Positions 63,892 to 64,000 of a stretch of 64,000 bases of DNA are shown piece after piece. Below the pieces are notes generated by a model. That model ran no database searches and was not told the origin of the DNA. It worked only from the letters and a program-made list of their open reading frames with translations. The first letter of the stretch is position 1. Each line of letters begins with the position of its first letter. Position numbers and translations under genes: made by a program. Source of the DNA: Bog-532 sp963742865 (GTDB lineage: Bacteria > Actinomycetota > Actinomycetes > Streptosporangiales > Streptosporangiaceae); contig CAVUNW010000050.1 of NCBI GenBank assembly GCA_963742865.1, positions 1-64,000 on the forward strand, written 5' to 3'.

Positions 63892-64000
63892 GTGACTCAG
63901 GCACTGGACGAGATCAAGATCGGCGGGATGGGCGCGAGCCGCAAGCGCGTCGAGGACAACCGCTTCATCCGCGGCCAGGGCAACTACACCGACGACATCC
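63892..64000 (+). CDS. coxL: CO dehydrogenase large subunit (second copy), cut by window end
   Basis: GTG 63892 follows AAGGGAGCC. The 36 visible residues, TQALDEIKIGGMGASRKRVEDNRFIRGQGNYTDDI, match the N-terminus of characterised form I CoxL proteins, including GMG-xx-RKRVED-RF-xG-GNY-DD. The active-site loop lies outside the window, so the form cannot be proven here. The coxM-coxS-coxL order supports form I. Confidence 0.8.
   Translation, partial: MTQALDEIKIGGMGASRKRVEDNRFIRGQGNYTDDI

Noticed and set aside
1..64000. CRISPR arrays, rRNA genes and prophage structural genes
   Set aside because: No spaced direct repeats of CRISPR type, no rRNA-like sequence and no phage morphogenesis or integrase genes were found on reading both strands.

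Overview
The window is GC-rich DNA from an actinomycete. The evidence is the base composition, frequent GTG starts, actinobacterial gene families (MalT-like LuxR ATPase regulators, LdtMt2-type L,D-transpeptidase lipoproteins, a GH64 glucanase, a sedolisin peptidase) and IS701-, IS1182- and IS5-type insertion sequences. A soil-dwelling filamentous lineage fits best. The genus cannot be fixed from the sequence alone.

Layout. 1-9.3 kb is a degraded accessory stretch: LuxR, K+ channel, enoyl-CoA hydratase, MFS, MarC, glucose dehydrogenase, cyclase and SDR genes, most with several reading-frame breaks or internal deletions. 8.7-10.7 kb holds an HxlR regulator and an MFS pump linked by three related inverted-repeat operators. 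10.7-16.5 kb is an insertion-sequence zone: an IS701-like element sits exactly at the MFS stop codon, a dead IS1182-like element splits a secreted GH64 beta-1,3-glucanase gene, and an IS5-type transposase follows. 16.8-30.9 kb carries metabolic and transport genes: a zinc alcohol dehydrogenase, a broken SDR, NUDIX, a CDF/VIT1 metal-transport pair, UDP-glucose dehydrogenase, a ProA-like dehydrogenase coupled to a THUMP-like methyltransferase, an MFS pump, a sedolisin and an EamA transporter. 31-39.7 kb is an envelope island: apolipoprotein N-acyltransferase, two tandem lipoprotein L,D-transpeptidases, a cysteine-rich secreted protein and a third, membrane-anchored L,D-transpeptidase. 39.7-53 kb is a putative glycan/redox cluster: DUF2064 transferase, GT2, NDP-sugar epimerase, methyltransferase, GT-C membrane glycosyltransferase and a membrane-anchored molybdopterin oxidoreductase, interspersed with a LuxR regulator and a two-component system. 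53.1-64 kb is an aerobic CO dehydrogenase locus: coxMSLDE on the minus strand, a second coxMS(L) on the plus strand running out of the window, and a LysR regulator between them.

How the parts work together. The two cox operons share a 14-bp palindrome, TAAGC-N4-GCTTA, in their upstream regions, so I predict they form one regulon, probably under the intervening LysR protein. In both the gene order is M-S-L, and the complete CoxL carries the form I active-site motif AYACSFR. Lnt beside two lipobox-bearing transpeptidases suggests a lipoprotein-maturation and wall-crosslinking unit.

Reading-frame breaks occur throughout, even in genes whose domains are otherwise perfectly conserved. In one L,D-transpeptidase a tandem paralogue shows that the lesion is a single inserted base. 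Many breaks may therefore be sequencing or assembly indels. The insertion sequences, the domain-deleted SDRs and the chimeric remnants cannot be explained that way.
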